Made by a program: the position numbers and the translations under genes. The notes beneath the pieces were generated by a model. The model was not told the origin of the DNA. It was given only the letters and a program-made list of their open reading frames with translations, and made no database searches. Below, piece by piece: positions 26,485 through 36,099 of a stretch of 64,000 bases of DNA (position 1 is its first letter; the number at the start of each line of letters is the position of its first letter). This stretch comes from an uncultured Bacteroides sp. (GTDB lineage Bacteria > Bacteroidota > Bacteroidia > Bacteroidales > Bacteroidaceae), in contig CAQOGY010000004.1 of NCBI GenBank assembly GCA_948847595.1, positions 1-64,000 of the forward strand, written 5' to 3'.

Positions 26485-28398
26485 ATGAAACTTAGACATC
26501 TTTTTCTTTTCTGTGTAATTTGCTGTTCTGTATCTATATCTGCCCAAAACAAAAGTAAGCTTCCGAAAACGAGTGGTAATCCTATTTTCCCTGGTTGGTA
26601 TGCCGATCCGGAAGGGATTGTGTTTGGAGACGAATACTGGATTTATCCTACCTATTCTGCCGCTTATGATGATCAGATATTCATGGATGCTTTCTCATCA
26701 AAAGATTTGGTAAACTGGACCAAGCATCCGAAAGTACTTTCCAAAGAAAATATCAGCTGGCTCAGACGTGCATTGTGGGCCCCGGCAGTAATCCATGCTA
26801 ATGATAAATATTATTTCTTCTTCGGAGCCAATGATATCCAAAATAATAATGAGTTAGGCGGAATTGGAGTTGCTGTAGCAGACAATCCTGCAGGACCTTT
26901 TAAAGATGCGTTGGGAAAACCGTTGATTGATAAGATTGTAAATGGTGCTCAGCCGATTGATCAGTTTGTATTTAAGGATGATGATGGACAATATTATATG
27001 TATTATGGTGGTTGGGGACATTGTAATATGGTGAAGATGGCACCGGATTTATTGAGTATTGTACCTTTTGAGGATGGTACTATCTATAAGGAAGTGACTC
27101 CCCAAAATTATGTGGAAGGGCCGTTTATGCTGAAACATAATGGAAAATATTATTTTATGTGGTCGGAAGGTGGCTGGGGAGGTCCGGATTATAGTGTAGC
27201 CTATGCCATTGCGGATTCACCGTTCGGTCCGTTTGAAAGAGTCGGAAAAATTCTGCAGCAAGATACTAATATAGCAACCGGTGCTGGTCATCATTCGGTA
27301 GTTAAAGGTCCCGGAGCAGATGAATGGTATATCATTTATCACCGTCGTCCGTTGGGCGAAACTGCAGCGAACAGCCGTGCAACTTGTATAGACCGTATGT
27401 ATTTTAATAAAGACGGAAAAATAGAGCCTGTCCGTATGACTTTTGAAGGAGTAGGAGCTAGCCCTTTGGCAACCCCTGTTCGCGCTAAAACATATGCTAA
27501 TCCTGTAATAAACTTTAGTTTGCCCGATCCTACTATTATAAAAGGAGACGATGAATATTACTATCTATACGCAACTGAAAGTATTAAAAATGTACCTATT
27601 CATCGATCAAGAGACTTGGTAAACTGGTATTATGTAGGTACTGCTTTTACAGATGCTACCCGTCCAAACTTCGAACCTAAAGGGAGAATATGGGCACCGG
27701 ATATTAATAAAATCGGTGATAAATACGTAATGTATTATTCTATGTCCACTTGGGGAGGTGAGTGGACATGTGGTATTGGTATTGCTACTGCTGATAAGCC
27801 GGAAGGACCATTTACTGATTTGGGTAAGTTATTCCGGAGCAATGAAATCAATATACAGAATTGCATTGATCCTTTTTATATTGAAGATAATGGAAAGAAA
27901 TACCTTTTTTGGGGGAGCTTCCACGGAATATATGGTACGGAACTGACAGATGATGGTCTCTCTTTGAAGAAAGGTGCTCCAATAGAGCAAATAGCCGGTA
28001 CTGCTTATGAAGGTACATATATTCATAAACGGGATGGTTATTATTATTTGTTTGCTTCCATCGGCCGTTGCTGTGAAGGCTTGAAGAGCACATATACTAC
28101 AGTCGTGGGGCGTTCGAAAAATCTGTTCGGCCCTTATGTTGACAAGAAAGGGCGTTCAATGTCGGATAATCATCATGAGATATTGATTCAGAAGAATAAA
28201 GCATTTGTCGGTCCGGGGCATAATTCAGAACTGGTGACAGATAAGAAAGGAAACGATTGGATGTTCTATCATGCGGTAAGTGTTGCTAATCCCGAGGGTC
28301 GTGTATTGATGATGGATCGTGTACAGTGGAAAGGTGGCTGGCCATTTGTGAAAGGCGCTGTACCTTCCTTGGAGACTGCTGCTCCGGACTTCAGATAA
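26485..28398 (+). CDS. Tandem GH43 protein
   Basis: 637-aa exported protein (signal peptide ending SISAQ) made of two GH43 five-bladed propellers. The first covers about residues 30-335, with YADPEG, the middle acid in PIDQF and the Glu in YVEGPF. The second covers 345-635, with LPDPTI, CIDPF and YEGTY. Both carry the expected Asp-Asp-Glu set, so both may be active. GH43 enzymes remove arabinofuranosyl or xylosyl units. It is divergent from the GH43 lipoprotein and next to GH115, GH2 and DUF4965 genes, which together suggest a glucurono-arabino-type plant glycan. Confidence 0.85.
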   Translation: MKLRHLFLFCVICCSVSISAQNKSKLPKTSGNPIFPGWYADPEGIVFGDEYWIYPTYSAAYDDQIFMDAFSSKDLVNWTKHPKVLSKENISWLRRALWAPAVIHANDKYYFFFGANDIQNNNELGGIGVAVADNPAGPFKDALGKPLIDKIVNGAQPIDQFVFKDDDGQYYMYYGGWGHCNMVKMAPDLLSIVPFEDGTIYKEVTPQNYVEGPFMLKHNGKYYFMWSEGGWGGPDYSVAYAIADSPFGPFERVGKILQQDTNIATGAGHHSVVKGPGADEWYIIYHRRPLGETAANSRATCIDRMYFNKDGKIEPVRMTFEGVGASPLATPVRAKTYANPVINFSLPDPTIIKGDDEYYYLYATESIKNVPIHRSRDLVNWYYVGTAFTDATRPNFEPKGRIWAPDINKIGDKYVMYYSMSTWGGEWTCGIGIATADKPEGPFTDLGKLFRSNEINIQNCIDPFYIEDNGKKYLFWGSFHGIYGTELTDDGLSLKKGAPIEQIAGTAYEGTYIHKRDGYYYLFASIGRCCEGLKSTYTTVVGRSKNLFGPYVDKKGRSMSDNHHEILIQKNKAFVGPGHNSELVTDKKGNDWMFYHAVSVANPEGRVLMMDRVQWKGGWPFVKGAVPSLETAAPDFR

Positions 28399-28500
28399 GT
28401 TTTTTCATATGGCTATTCATTTCTTTACAATGAAAAATGAGCATATAAAATGTAGTTGAAGTTTAAACAAATAAATTTTATCCAGACACTTTATCCAGAA

Positions 28501-28586
28501 TAGAAAAAGTATTGGGGAAATTGCAAAGAGAAAACTATTTATCTATAGGAAATGATGGCTTTTCTCTTTGCAATTAACTTTTTCTA
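28501..28586. repeat. Large imperfect inverted repeat before the sigma-factor gene
   Basis: Inner arms 28519-28534 and 28560-28575 (AATTGCAAAGAGAAAA and its complement) match perfectly over 16 bp. Outer arms 28501-28510 and 28577-28586 (TAGAAAAAGT) match over 10 bp. It lies between the tandem GH43 gene and the sigma factor and could be a terminator for the former or a regulatory structure for the latter. Confidence 0.7.
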
Positions 28587-28617
28587 TAAAGGTGGGCTTT
28601 TTTTTGATTTATTGTTT

Positions 28618-28625
28618 TATTTTTG
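28618..28625 (+). promoter_or_regulatory. Candidate -7 box of the sigma-factor gene
   Basis: TATTTTTG fits TAnnTTTG, 29 bp upstream of the start codon. No TTTG lies at 19-21 nt upstream, so the call is tentative. Confidence 0.4.
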
Positions 28626-28653
28626 TCCTTGTAAACTCATAAACTTGTTATAG

Positions 28654-29226
28654 ATGGCCTCAGATATACATACTCTCTCTGATTCTCTTTTATGGAAGAG
28701 GTTTCTCGAAGGAGATTCGAGTGCGTATTCTCAAATATATAATCAGACTGTACAAGAGCTGTTCCGATATGGTTTACTGTATACTTCGGACAGGGAGCTG
28801 GTCAAAGATTGTATTCATGATGTGTTTGTGAAGATTTACACCAACCGTGCCAAATTAACCCCTACTGATAACATTATAGCTTATTTGATGGTGGCACTGA
28901 AAAATACACTCTTTAATGCGTTAAAGAAAACATCTGATTCTTTTTCATTGGACGAAGCTGATGAGAAAGAAGACCAGTCCGAAGAGCATTTTTCTACTCC
29001 GGAAACTATTTATATAAATAAGGAACAAGAGAAGAATACTCATATGAAGGTGCATGCTATGATGTCCTCCTTAACCACCAGGCAACGTGAAATTGTTTAT
29101 TATCGGTATATTAAGGATATGAGTATTGATGAAATTAGTAAAATCACGGACATGAATTATCAGTCTGTATCTAACTCTATCCAGCGGGCTTTGGGGCGTG
29201 TACGGAATCTATTCAAGCGAGAATAG
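28654..29226 (+). CDS. ECF-type RNA polymerase sigma factor of PUL2
   Basis: 190-aa sigma-70 family protein of the Bacteroidetes ECF type. Region 2 lies at about residues 25-95 (YNQTVQELFRYGLLY, LVKDCIHDVFVKIYTN) and region 4 at about 130-185 (LTTRQREIVYYRYIKDMSIDEIS, YQSVSNSIQRALGRVR), joined by an acidic linker. Such sigma factors are held by a FecR-like inner-membrane anti-sigma factor until a SusC-type transporter with an STN domain reports substrate. The anti-sigma gene and an STN-bearing SusC follow directly, so it most likely drives PUL2. Confidence 0.9.
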   Translation: MASDIHTLSDSLLWKRFLEGDSSAYSQIYNQTVQELFRYGLLYTSDRELVKDCIHDVFVKIYTNRAKLTPTDNIIAYLMVALKNTLFNALKKTSDSFSLDEADEKEDQSEEHFSTPETIYINKEQEKNTHMKVHAMMSSLTTRQREIVYYRYIKDMSIDEISKITDMNYQSVSNSIQRALGRVRNLFKRE

Positions 29227-29333
29227 GAGAGAAGAATATTCAGCTTTTTCCTGCCCATCAAAAAAATATCGAAAATAGTTTGAAAAAAGTGAGTATAAAA
29301 TCAAAGTAGAACTGTTATCCTAATGTAAAGACA

Positions 29334-29975
29334 ATGAAAATGATTAATTCAGAACTGAAACATACTGATTTTTCTAGATATACTTTTGAAGAATTCCTTC
29401 AAAATGATTTTTTTATTTCTTCTGTTAAATATCCAACAGAAGAGATACAAGAGTTTTGGGATCGTTTTGAGAAATCTACTCCTTCTAATATAGATGATTA
29501 TTTTGCGGCAAGAGAATATATAGAAACGATTTCTACTTCAGAAGGTGATTTGCTTTCGAATCAGGAACTGGGAGATTTGTGGGCTGATATCCAGACAACA
29601 AATATTAAAAATGATAAGATTAAACATAAAAACTTTTTTCTGATAGGGTTGACTGCCGCAGCCAGTGTAGCTATTTTGGTTGGTAGTTTCTTTTTATTAA
29701 AGAATTATCAGGCGATTTTGGCTCCTGATATTGCGACATTTGCAGTTCAGACTAAGACCGAATTACCGGCTACAGAGGAAACATTGTTGATTCTGGCAGA
29801 AGATAAAGTCGTAAGTCTGAAAGAAAAAGAGACTACAATTACCTATGATTCTGTAGCAATTAAAGCTAACGAAGAAAATATATCCAAAAAAGAACTGGCG
29901 GTTTATAATCAGTTGGTTATCCCACGTGGAAAGCGTTCTGTACTGACATTTTTGATGGCTCTAAAGTATGGGTGA
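29334..29975 (+). CDS. FecR-like anti-sigma factor, N-terminal part (frameshifted)
   Basis: 213-aa frame holding the cytoplasmic sigma-binding part (residues 1-95), one membrane segment (about 101-122) and the start of the periplasmic FecR domain. It reads VIPRGKRSVLTF and then leaves the family pattern. One base frame later the DNA encodes DGSKVWVNAGTR, the expected continuation, so a one-base indel lies at or next to the T5 run at 29949-29953. The frame closes at 29975. As read, it makes a membrane-anchored sigma-binding protein without its sensor domain. A sequencing or assembly error in the homopolymer is a real alternative. Confidence 0.85.
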   Translation: MKMINSELKHTDFSRYTFEEFLQNDFFISSVKYPTEEIQEFWDRFEKSTPSNIDDYFAAREYIETISTSEGDLLSNQELGDLWADIQTTNIKNDKIKHKNFFLIGLTAAASVAILVGSFFLLKNYQAILAPDIATFAVQTKTELPATEETLLILAEDKVVSLKEKETTITYDSVAIKANEENISKKELAVYNQLVIPRGKRSVLTFLMALKYG

Positions 29976-30541
29976 ATGCAGGTACCAGAGTCATTTATCC
30001 TACAGAATTTGAAAAGGATAAACGCGAAATCTATGTTGACGGAGAAATCTATATTGAAGTAGCTAGAGATGAAGAACGTCCTTTTTATGTACGTACTAAA
30101 GATATGAACGTTAGGGTGCTGGGTACTAAATTCAATGTGACAGCTTATGAATCTGAGCCTATTCGCAGTGTGGTGCTGGCTCAAGGGTGTGTGCAGGTTG
30201 AGACGACACAAACCCCAAAAGCTATTTTAGCTCCTAACCAGATGTTCAGTTCTGTAGAAGGGAAGGAAAATATTTCACAGGTAGATGTGGAACAAATGAT
30301 TTCATGGGTAAATGGTCTCTATTGTTTCAATAGTGCCGATTTGGGAATTGTATTGAAACGTCTGTCCACTTACTATGGAATAAATGTCGAATTTGACTCA
30401 GCGCTAAGTAAGATAAAATGTTCTGGAAAAATTGATTTGAAAGACAACTTTGAGACAGTAATTAATGGATTAACCTTTGTAGCACCAATATCTTATGCCT
30501 ATGATGGACAGTATAAAACTTATCGGGTCGTGAAAAAATAG
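29972..30541 (+). CDS. FecR-like anti-sigma factor, C-terminal part (frameshifted)
   Basis: 189-aa frame carrying the rest of the FecR domain (NAGTRVIYPTEF, REIYVDGEIYIEVARDEERPFYVRT, VRVLGTKFNVTAYE) and a C-terminal DUF4974-like domain (about residues 105-185, LKRLSTYYGINVEFD). In intact homologues this is the periplasmic half that meets the STN domain of SusC. It has no signal peptide or membrane segment of its own. The only start is a GTG overlapping the stop of the upstream piece, so it is probably not made as a working protein unless ribosomes shift frame or the T-run length varies. Confidence 0.85.
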   Translation: MNAGTRVIYPTEFEKDKREIYVDGEIYIEVARDEERPFYVRTKDMNVRVLGTKFNVTAYESEPIRSVVLAQGCVQVETTQTPKAILAPNQMFSSVEGKENISQVDVEQMISWVNGLYCFNSADLGIVLKRLSTYYGINVEFDSALSKIKCSGKIDLKDNFETVINGLTFVAPISYAYDGQYKTYRVVKK

Positions 30542-30605
30542 ACACAGAAAAATATAGTAATTAATAAAATAAATCTTAAGAATTTATGGCGATTTTTATA
30601 AAGAG

Positions 30606-30629
30606 TGGATAATACTGCTGTATTATCCA
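30606..30629 (+). promoter_or_regulatory. Hairpin in the leader before susC of PUL2
   Basis: TGGATAATAC and GTATTATCCA pair perfectly over 10 bp around a 4-nt loop, about 50 bp upstream of the SusC start. No U-tract follows, so it is less likely a terminator than a leader structure. Confidence 0.5.
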
Positions 30630-30677
30630 GATGGGGCTCATATGCCTGTAAGTGTTAAGTTATAAAATAATAATATT

Positions 30678-33600
30678 ATGAGAAATTTGGACATTGTTAA
30701 TATGAAAAATTCAATTAAGGGAAGAAAGAGCAAAATACTCAAGCTATTTCTTTGCTTCTTACTTTTGGGAGTAAGTTATTCTTTCGCTAATAACAATAAT
30801 TATTCCCAGCTCAAAACTCTCTCGGTGAACGTGAACAATAAGACGTTGAGAGAAGTCTTTCAAACAATAGAGAAAACCAGCCAGTTTGTCTTTTTCTATT
30901 TGGATGATGCAATAAATCTGGATCGTAAGGTATCCATTGATAGCAAAGACAAGAAGATAGACGAAATCCTTACTGAACTCTTTGAAGGTACGTCCTGTAC
31001 TTATAGAATCTCTGACAGACAAGTTTTTATCTCAGGAAAGTCAGCTGCCGTTTCTGCCGCGCAACAACAGAATGCTCGAAAAATCACAGGTCGTGTAACG
31101 GACACCAAAGGAGAGCCACTTATTGGTGTGAATGTTACTGTGGATGGAGATACCAATGGTTCAATAACCAATATGGATGGGTTATTTGAATTGCGTGTCA
31201 GCAAGAAGAATGCTGTTCTTAAGTTTACTTATATCGGATTTAAACCTTCGGAGGTAAGAATAAACTCATCTACAAATATCTATGATGTTGTACTGGAAGA
31301 ACAGGTAAACGAACTGGAAGAAACTGTGATTGTCGGTTACGGTACACAACGTAAAATCAGTAATATCGGTGCACAATCCAGTATGAAGCTGGAAGATATA
31401 AAAACTCCTTCGGCTAGTTTGACTACCACCTTGGCCGGTCGTCTGGCTGGTGTAGTTGCTGTACAACGTACAGGTGAGCCTGGAAAAGATGCAGCAGATA
31501 TCTGGATTCGTGGTATTGCTACTCCCAATACGGCTACTCCCTTGATTTTGGTGGACGGAGTAGAACGTGCATTCAACGATATTGATCCTGAAGATATCGA
31601 ATCATTGACTACTTTGAAAGATGCATCAGCAACCGCTGTTTATGGTGTACGTGGTGCGAATGGTGTAATCATAATCAAAACAAAGCCGGGTAAAATAGGT
31701 AAACCGACAATTAGTGCTGATTATTATGAATCATTTACCCGTTTCACTAAAATGGTGGATTTGACAGATGGTGTCTCTTATATGAAGGCGGCTAATGAAG
31801 CGTTAAGAAATGATGGACTGGCAACTAAATTTACAGATTCACAAATCCAGAATACAATCTTAGGTAAAGACCAGTATCTGTATCCGAATGTGGACTGGCT
31901 GAATGAGATATTTAATGATTGGGGACACAATCGTCGTGTTAACGTGAATGTACGTGGTGGTAGTGAGAAAGTTTCATACTACGCTTCGGTCAGCTACTTC
32001 AATGAGACTGGTATGACAGTGACAGATAAGAGCATCAATACCTTTGATTCAAAGATGAAGTATAGCCGCTATAACTTTACTACCAATCTGAGTATCGATG
32101 TGACTCCGACAACTAAAGTGGAAATTGGTGCTCAGGGTTATCTGGGTGAAGGTAATTATCCGGCCATATCTTCCAAAGACTTGTATAATGCTGCTATGTC
32201 CATTTCTCCGGTAGAATATCCGAAAATGTTCTTTGTTAATGGTGAGGCATATATTCCGGGGCGTTCCACCAATAACAACTTCAACAACCCTTATTCACAA
32301 GCTACACGTCGTGGATATGATAATCTGACCAAGAATCAGATTTATTCTAATTTACGCATTACGCAAGACCTGGATATGCTTACTAAGGGATTGAAATTGA
32401 CAGCTATGTACGCATTCGATGTATATAATGAAATACATGTTCATCAGGATCGTGCAGAGTCTACTTATTATTTTTTGGATACGAATGTTCCTTATGACTT
32501 GGACGGACAGCCGATTCTACAAAGAATCTATACGGGCACCAATGTCTTGAGTTATAAGCAGGAAACGAGTGGTAATAAGAAAACATATCTGGAAGCTTCT
32601 TTAAATTACGACCGCGCATTTGGCGATCATCGTGTAAGCGGATTATTCCTCTTTAATCAGCAACAGAAACTTCTTTATCCCAAAGGAACACTGGAAGATG
32701 CCATCCCTTATCGTATGATGGGTATTGCCGGACGTGCTACTTATTCATGGAAAGACCGCTATTTTGCAGAGTTCAATATTGGTTATAATGGTGCGGAGAA
32801 CTTCTCTCCTAAAAATCGTTATGGTACTTTCCCTGCGTATGGTGTTGGTTGGGTGATTTCAAATGAAAAGTTCTGGGAACCGCTGTCAAAGGTCGTATCA
32901 TTCCTGAAGATCCGCTATACGGACGGTAAAGTCGGTAATAGTGATGTTTCCGACCGTCGTTTCATGTATTTGAATCAGATGAAAGAAAATGGAGACTATG
33001 GTTATAAACTGGGACCTAACGGGACGAAATATTCAGGATATGAAACATTGAATATGGCTGTGGACTTGATTTGGGAAGAAGCACGCAAACAAGACTTAGG
33101 TATTGACTTGAAACTGTTTAATGATGATCTTTCAATAATCTTCGATATCTTCAAAGAGCGCCGTGAAAATATCTTGTTAAAACGTGAAAACTCTATTCCG
33201 TCATTCTTAGGATATAATACATCTGCTCCTTATGGAAATATTGGTATTGTTGAAAATAAAGGTTTCGATGCTACAGTAGAATACAATAAAAGATTTAATA
33301 AAGACTGGACGCTTGCTATTCGCGGTAATATTACCTATAATAAGGATAAATGGATTGAAGGTGAATTACCGGAACAACGCTATGATTGGATGAATCAATA
33401 TGGACAGAATATTCTAGGAAAAAAAGGATATATCGCAGAAGGTTTGTTTACACAGGCTGAAATTGATGATATGGCACGTTGGGAGTCTTTGTCCCAGGCA
33501 AATAAAGCTACTACTCCGAAGCCGTTTGCTTCTCAGTTTGGTACGGTAAAAGCGGGTGATATCAAGTATAAAGACCTTAATAATGATGGTCAGATTGACG

Positions 33601-34133
33601 CTTATGATAAAACTTATATCTGCCGTGGTGATGTACCTACTATGGTATACGGTTTTGGCTTCACGCTGGGTTGGAAGAACCTTTCATTAGGTATGATGTT
33701 TCAGGGTACTCATGATGCAGAACGTATAATGAGCGGTAGCAGTATTCAACCGTTTAACGGCGGTGGCGGTTCCGGTAATCTGTATAGCAATATTGATGAC
33801 CGCTGGACTGAAGATAACCCGAATCAGAATGCTTTTTACCCGCGTTTGTCCTATGGAGCTGAAACTTCCAGTAACATTAACAATTTCCAGCCGAGTACAT
33901 GGTGGGTTCGTGATTTTAGTTTCCTGCGCTTAAAAACAATGCAGATCTCCTATAACTTACCGAAAGACTGGGTGAATAAAGTACGTTTGAAAAATGCGGC
34001 AGTCTATGTGATGGGAACAAACTTGTTTACTCTTAGCAAATTCAAATTATGGGATCCGGAGTTGAATACAGATAACGGTGCTTCTTATCCGAATACAACC
34101 TCTTATTCTGTAGGCGTTAATTTCACATTCTAA
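30678..34133 (+). CDS. susC: SusC-family TonB-dependent transporter with STN signalling domain (PUL2)
   Basis: 1151-aa outer-membrane importer. After the signal peptide (about residues 1-37) comes an STN domain (47-118; LREVFQTIEKTSQFVFFY), a carboxypeptidase-regulatory-like domain (136-207), the SusC signature near 213-222, the plug (225-340) and the barrel ending YSVGVNFTF. The STN domain is the part that signals to FecR-type anti-sigma factors, matching the sigma/anti-sigma pair just upstream and contrasting with the STN-less SusC of PUL1. susD follows after 12 bp. Predicted cargo is alpha-manno-oligosaccharide, judged from the enzymes downstream. Confidence 0.95.
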   Translation: MRNLDIVNMKNSIKGRKSKILKLFLCFLLLGVSYSFANNNNYSQLKTLSVNVNNKTLREVFQTIEKTSQFVFFYLDDAINLDRKVSIDSKDKKIDEILTELFEGTSCTYRISDRQVFISGKSAAVSAAQQQNARKITGRVTDTKGEPLIGVNVTVDGDTNGSITNMDGLFELRVSKKNAVLKFTYIGFKPSEVRINSSTNIYDVVLEEQVNELEETVIVGYGTQRKISNIGAQSSMKLEDIKTPSASLTTTLAGRLAGVVAVQRTGEPGKDAADIWIRGIATPNTATPLILVDGVERAFNDIDPEDIESLTTLKDASATAVYGVRGANGVIIIKTKPGKIGKPTISADYYESFTRFTKMVDLTDGVSYMKAANEALRNDGLATKFTDSQIQNTILGKDQYLYPNVDWLNEIFNDWGHNRRVNVNVRGGSEKVSYYASVSYFNETGMTVTDKSINTFDSKMKYSRYNFTTNLSIDVTPTTKVEIGAQGYLGEGNYPAISSKDLYNAAMSISPVEYPKMFFVNGEAYIPGRSTNNNFNNPYSQATRRGYDNLTKNQIYSNLRITQDLDMLTKGLKLTAMYAFDVYNEIHVHQDRAESTYYFLDTNVPYDLDGQPILQRIYTGTNVLSYKQETSGNKKTYLEASLNYDRAFGDHRVSGLFLFNQQQKLLYPKGTLEDAIPYRMMGIAGRATYSWKDRYFAEFNIGYNGAENFSPKNRYGTFPAYGVGWVISNEKFWEPLSKVVSFLKIRYTDGKVGNSDVSDRRFMYLNQMKENGDYGYKLGPNGTKYSGYETLNMAVDLIWEEARKQDLGIDLKLFNDDLSIIFDIFKERRENILLKRENSIPSFLGYNTSAPYGNIGIVENKGFDATVEYNKRFNKDWTLAIRGNITYNKDKWIEGELPEQRYDWMNQYGQNILGKKGYIAEGLFTQAEIDDMARWESLSQANKATTPKPFASQFGTVKAGDIKYKDLNNDGQIDAYDKTYICRGDVPTMVYGFGFTLGWKNLSLGMMFQGTHDAERIMSGSSIQPFNGGGGSGNLYSNIDDRWTEDNPNQNAFYPRLSYGAETSSNINNFQPSTWWVRDFSFLRLKTMQISYNLPKDWVNKVRLKNAAVYVMGTNLFTLSKFKLWDPELNTDNGASYPNTTSYSVGVNFTF

Positions 34134-34145
34134 AAACCAATAACA

Positions 34146-36074
34146 ATGAAAAAATATAACTATATACTATTGGGTATGTTATCACTCTTTTTTGTGACAA
34201 CACTTACTTCCTGTTCAGATTATTTTGATCAAGTGCCCGATGACCGATTATCTTTGGAAGAAATTTTTAAGACCAGAGATGGAGCATTGAAATATCTTTC
34301 GAATGTTTATACCTTCTTGCCGGATGAGTTTAATCAGCGCCAGGTACATGAAACCAGCTTGTATCGTACACCGGGACCATGGACCGGAGCGAGTGATGAA
34401 ACCGAATGGACTTCATCAGGCAATAAAGCCAAACTGATCAATAATAACTCTATTGATGCAACCGAAAACACAATGGTATTGTATCGTTGGAAAAGCTGGT
34501 ATTCGGGTATTCATGAATCTGCTGTATTTACCAAATATGTAGATCAGGCTCCGCTTACGGCATCGGAAAGAGCACAATGGAAAGCTGAGGCTAAAGCTCT
34601 GCGTGCTATTTATTACTTCTATTTGGTTCGTACATATGGTCCTGTGCCTGTTTTGGAAGACGATTATGCTTTGGATACTCCCAGTAATGAATTGCAATTG
34701 TCTCGTAGCACTGTAGACAGATGTTTTGATTTTATTGTGTCCGAATTGAAAGAAGCACAGAATGCTGGTCTGCTGGAAGATGCTTCGTCAGATAAAACAA
34801 CAGGTGTGGGACGTATAGACAAGGCTATAGCCCAGGCATTTATAATTGAAGCATTGACTTATCGTGCCAGCTGGTTGTTTAATGGAGAGTGCACTTATTA
34901 TGCCGATATGGCAAATCCGGATGGAACGAGATTATTCCCCAGTCAACCGGATGCAGCCACTATCAAGGCTGACTGGCAGAAGGTAGTTACTGAATGTCAA
35001 AAATTCTTCGCTGATTATGGCAATCGTTTCCAATTGATGTATACAGATAAATCAGGAAAATCGGTAGCAGGCCCTGATGCTGAGGGATTCAATCCTTATG
35101 AGTCTTATCGCCGTGCTATCAGAACGTTATTCTCAGAAATGGGTAATAACAAAGAAATGATTTTTTATCGTATGGATAATGCAGCAGGTACTATGCAGTA
35201 TGATCGTATGCCCAATAAGTCAGGTAATACAAATGATTACAGAGGTGGCAGCTTGTTGGGAGCTACACAAGAGATGGTTGATGCCTATTTTATGGCCAAT
35301 GGTATGTCACCTGTTACAGGCTATGCAGCTGATGGTGTCACTCCGATTATCAATGAGGCTTCGGGCTATAAAGAGGACGGCACTTCTTCATCAGACTATA
35401 AATCGGCAGATGGTACTCTTTATGCACCGGCTGGAACACGCAATATGTATGTTAACCGCGAACCGCGTTTCTATGCTGATATCACTTTCAGTAATTCTAA
35501 ATGGTTCTCAGGTACAGAAGGCGATTATACAGTTGACTTCACTTATAGTGGAAACTGTGGTAAGGCTCAGGGTAACAATGACTTTACCAGTACAGGCTAT
35601 CTGGTACGTAAGAATATGGATTCGGGTGACCGTAATCAAAACTTGGTTTGTGTGTTGCTCCGCTTGACGAATATTTACTTTGATTATATCGAAGCATTAG
35701 CATATGTAGATCCAAGTCATGCAGATATTTGGAAATACATGAATCTGATCCGTGAACGTGCAGGTATTCCGGGATATGGTACTGCCAGTTTGCCGAAAGC
35801 AACCACTACCAGTGAAATCATGAAACTGATCCAGAAAGAGAAGCGCATTGAGTTAAGCTTTGAGAACTGTCGCTATTTTGATGTGCGTCGTTGGGGACTG
35901 ACGAATGAGTTCTTTAACAAACCAGTGCATGGTATGAACGTGAACTATGATGGAAATGAGTTCTACAAACGTACAGAAATCACTTCCCGTAATTTTGATC
36001 GTCAATACTTCTTCCCGATTCCGCAGAGTGAAATTGATATTGATAAAAATCTGGTTCAAAATGAAGGCTTTTAA
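34146..36074 (+). CDS. susD: SusD-family lipoprotein (PUL2)
   Basis: 642-aa lipoprotein partner of the preceding SusC. Lipobox LTSCSDYF; then the common motif VPDDRLSLEEIF, helical TPR-like units (KAEAKALRAIYYFYLVRTYGPVPVLE), and a C-terminal part with YVNREPRFYADITF, MKLIQKEKRIELSFENCRYFDVRRW and FFPIPQSEID. It should close over the SusC channel and bind mannan fragments at the surface. Confidence 0.95.
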   Translation: MKKYNYILLGMLSLFFVTTLTSCSDYFDQVPDDRLSLEEIFKTRDGALKYLSNVYTFLPDEFNQRQVHETSLYRTPGPWTGASDETEWTSSGNKAKLINNNSIDATENTMVLYRWKSWYSGIHESAVFTKYVDQAPLTASERAQWKAEAKALRAIYYFYLVRTYGPVPVLEDDYALDTPSNELQLSRSTVDRCFDFIVSELKEAQNAGLLEDASSDKTTGVGRIDKAIAQAFIIEALTYRASWLFNGECTYYADMANPDGTRLFPSQPDAATIKADWQKVVTECQKFFADYGNRFQLMYTDKSGKSVAGPDAEGFNPYESYRRAIRTLFSEMGNNKEMIFYRMDNAAGTMQYDRMPNKSGNTNDYRGGSLLGATQEMVDAYFMANGMSPVTGYAADGVTPIINEASGYKEDGTSSSDYKSADGTLYAPAGTRNMYVNREPRFYADITFSNSKWFSGTEGDYTVDFTYSGNCGKAQGNNDFTSTGYLVRKNMDSGDRNQNLVCVLLRLTNIYFDYIEALAYVDPSHADIWKYMNLIRERAGIPGYGTASLPKATTTSEIMKLIQKEKRIELSFENCRYFDVRRWGLTNEFFNKPVHGMNVNYDGNEFYKRTEITSRNFDRQYFFPIPQSEIDIDKNLVQNEGF

Positions 36075-36099
36075 TTAATTGATTAATAAATCGCAATAT

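Noticed and set aside
26319..26552. N-terminal extension of the GH43 lipoprotein
   Set aside because: It runs through the divergent promoter region into the tandem GH43 gene and hides a good lipoprotein signal at 26318.
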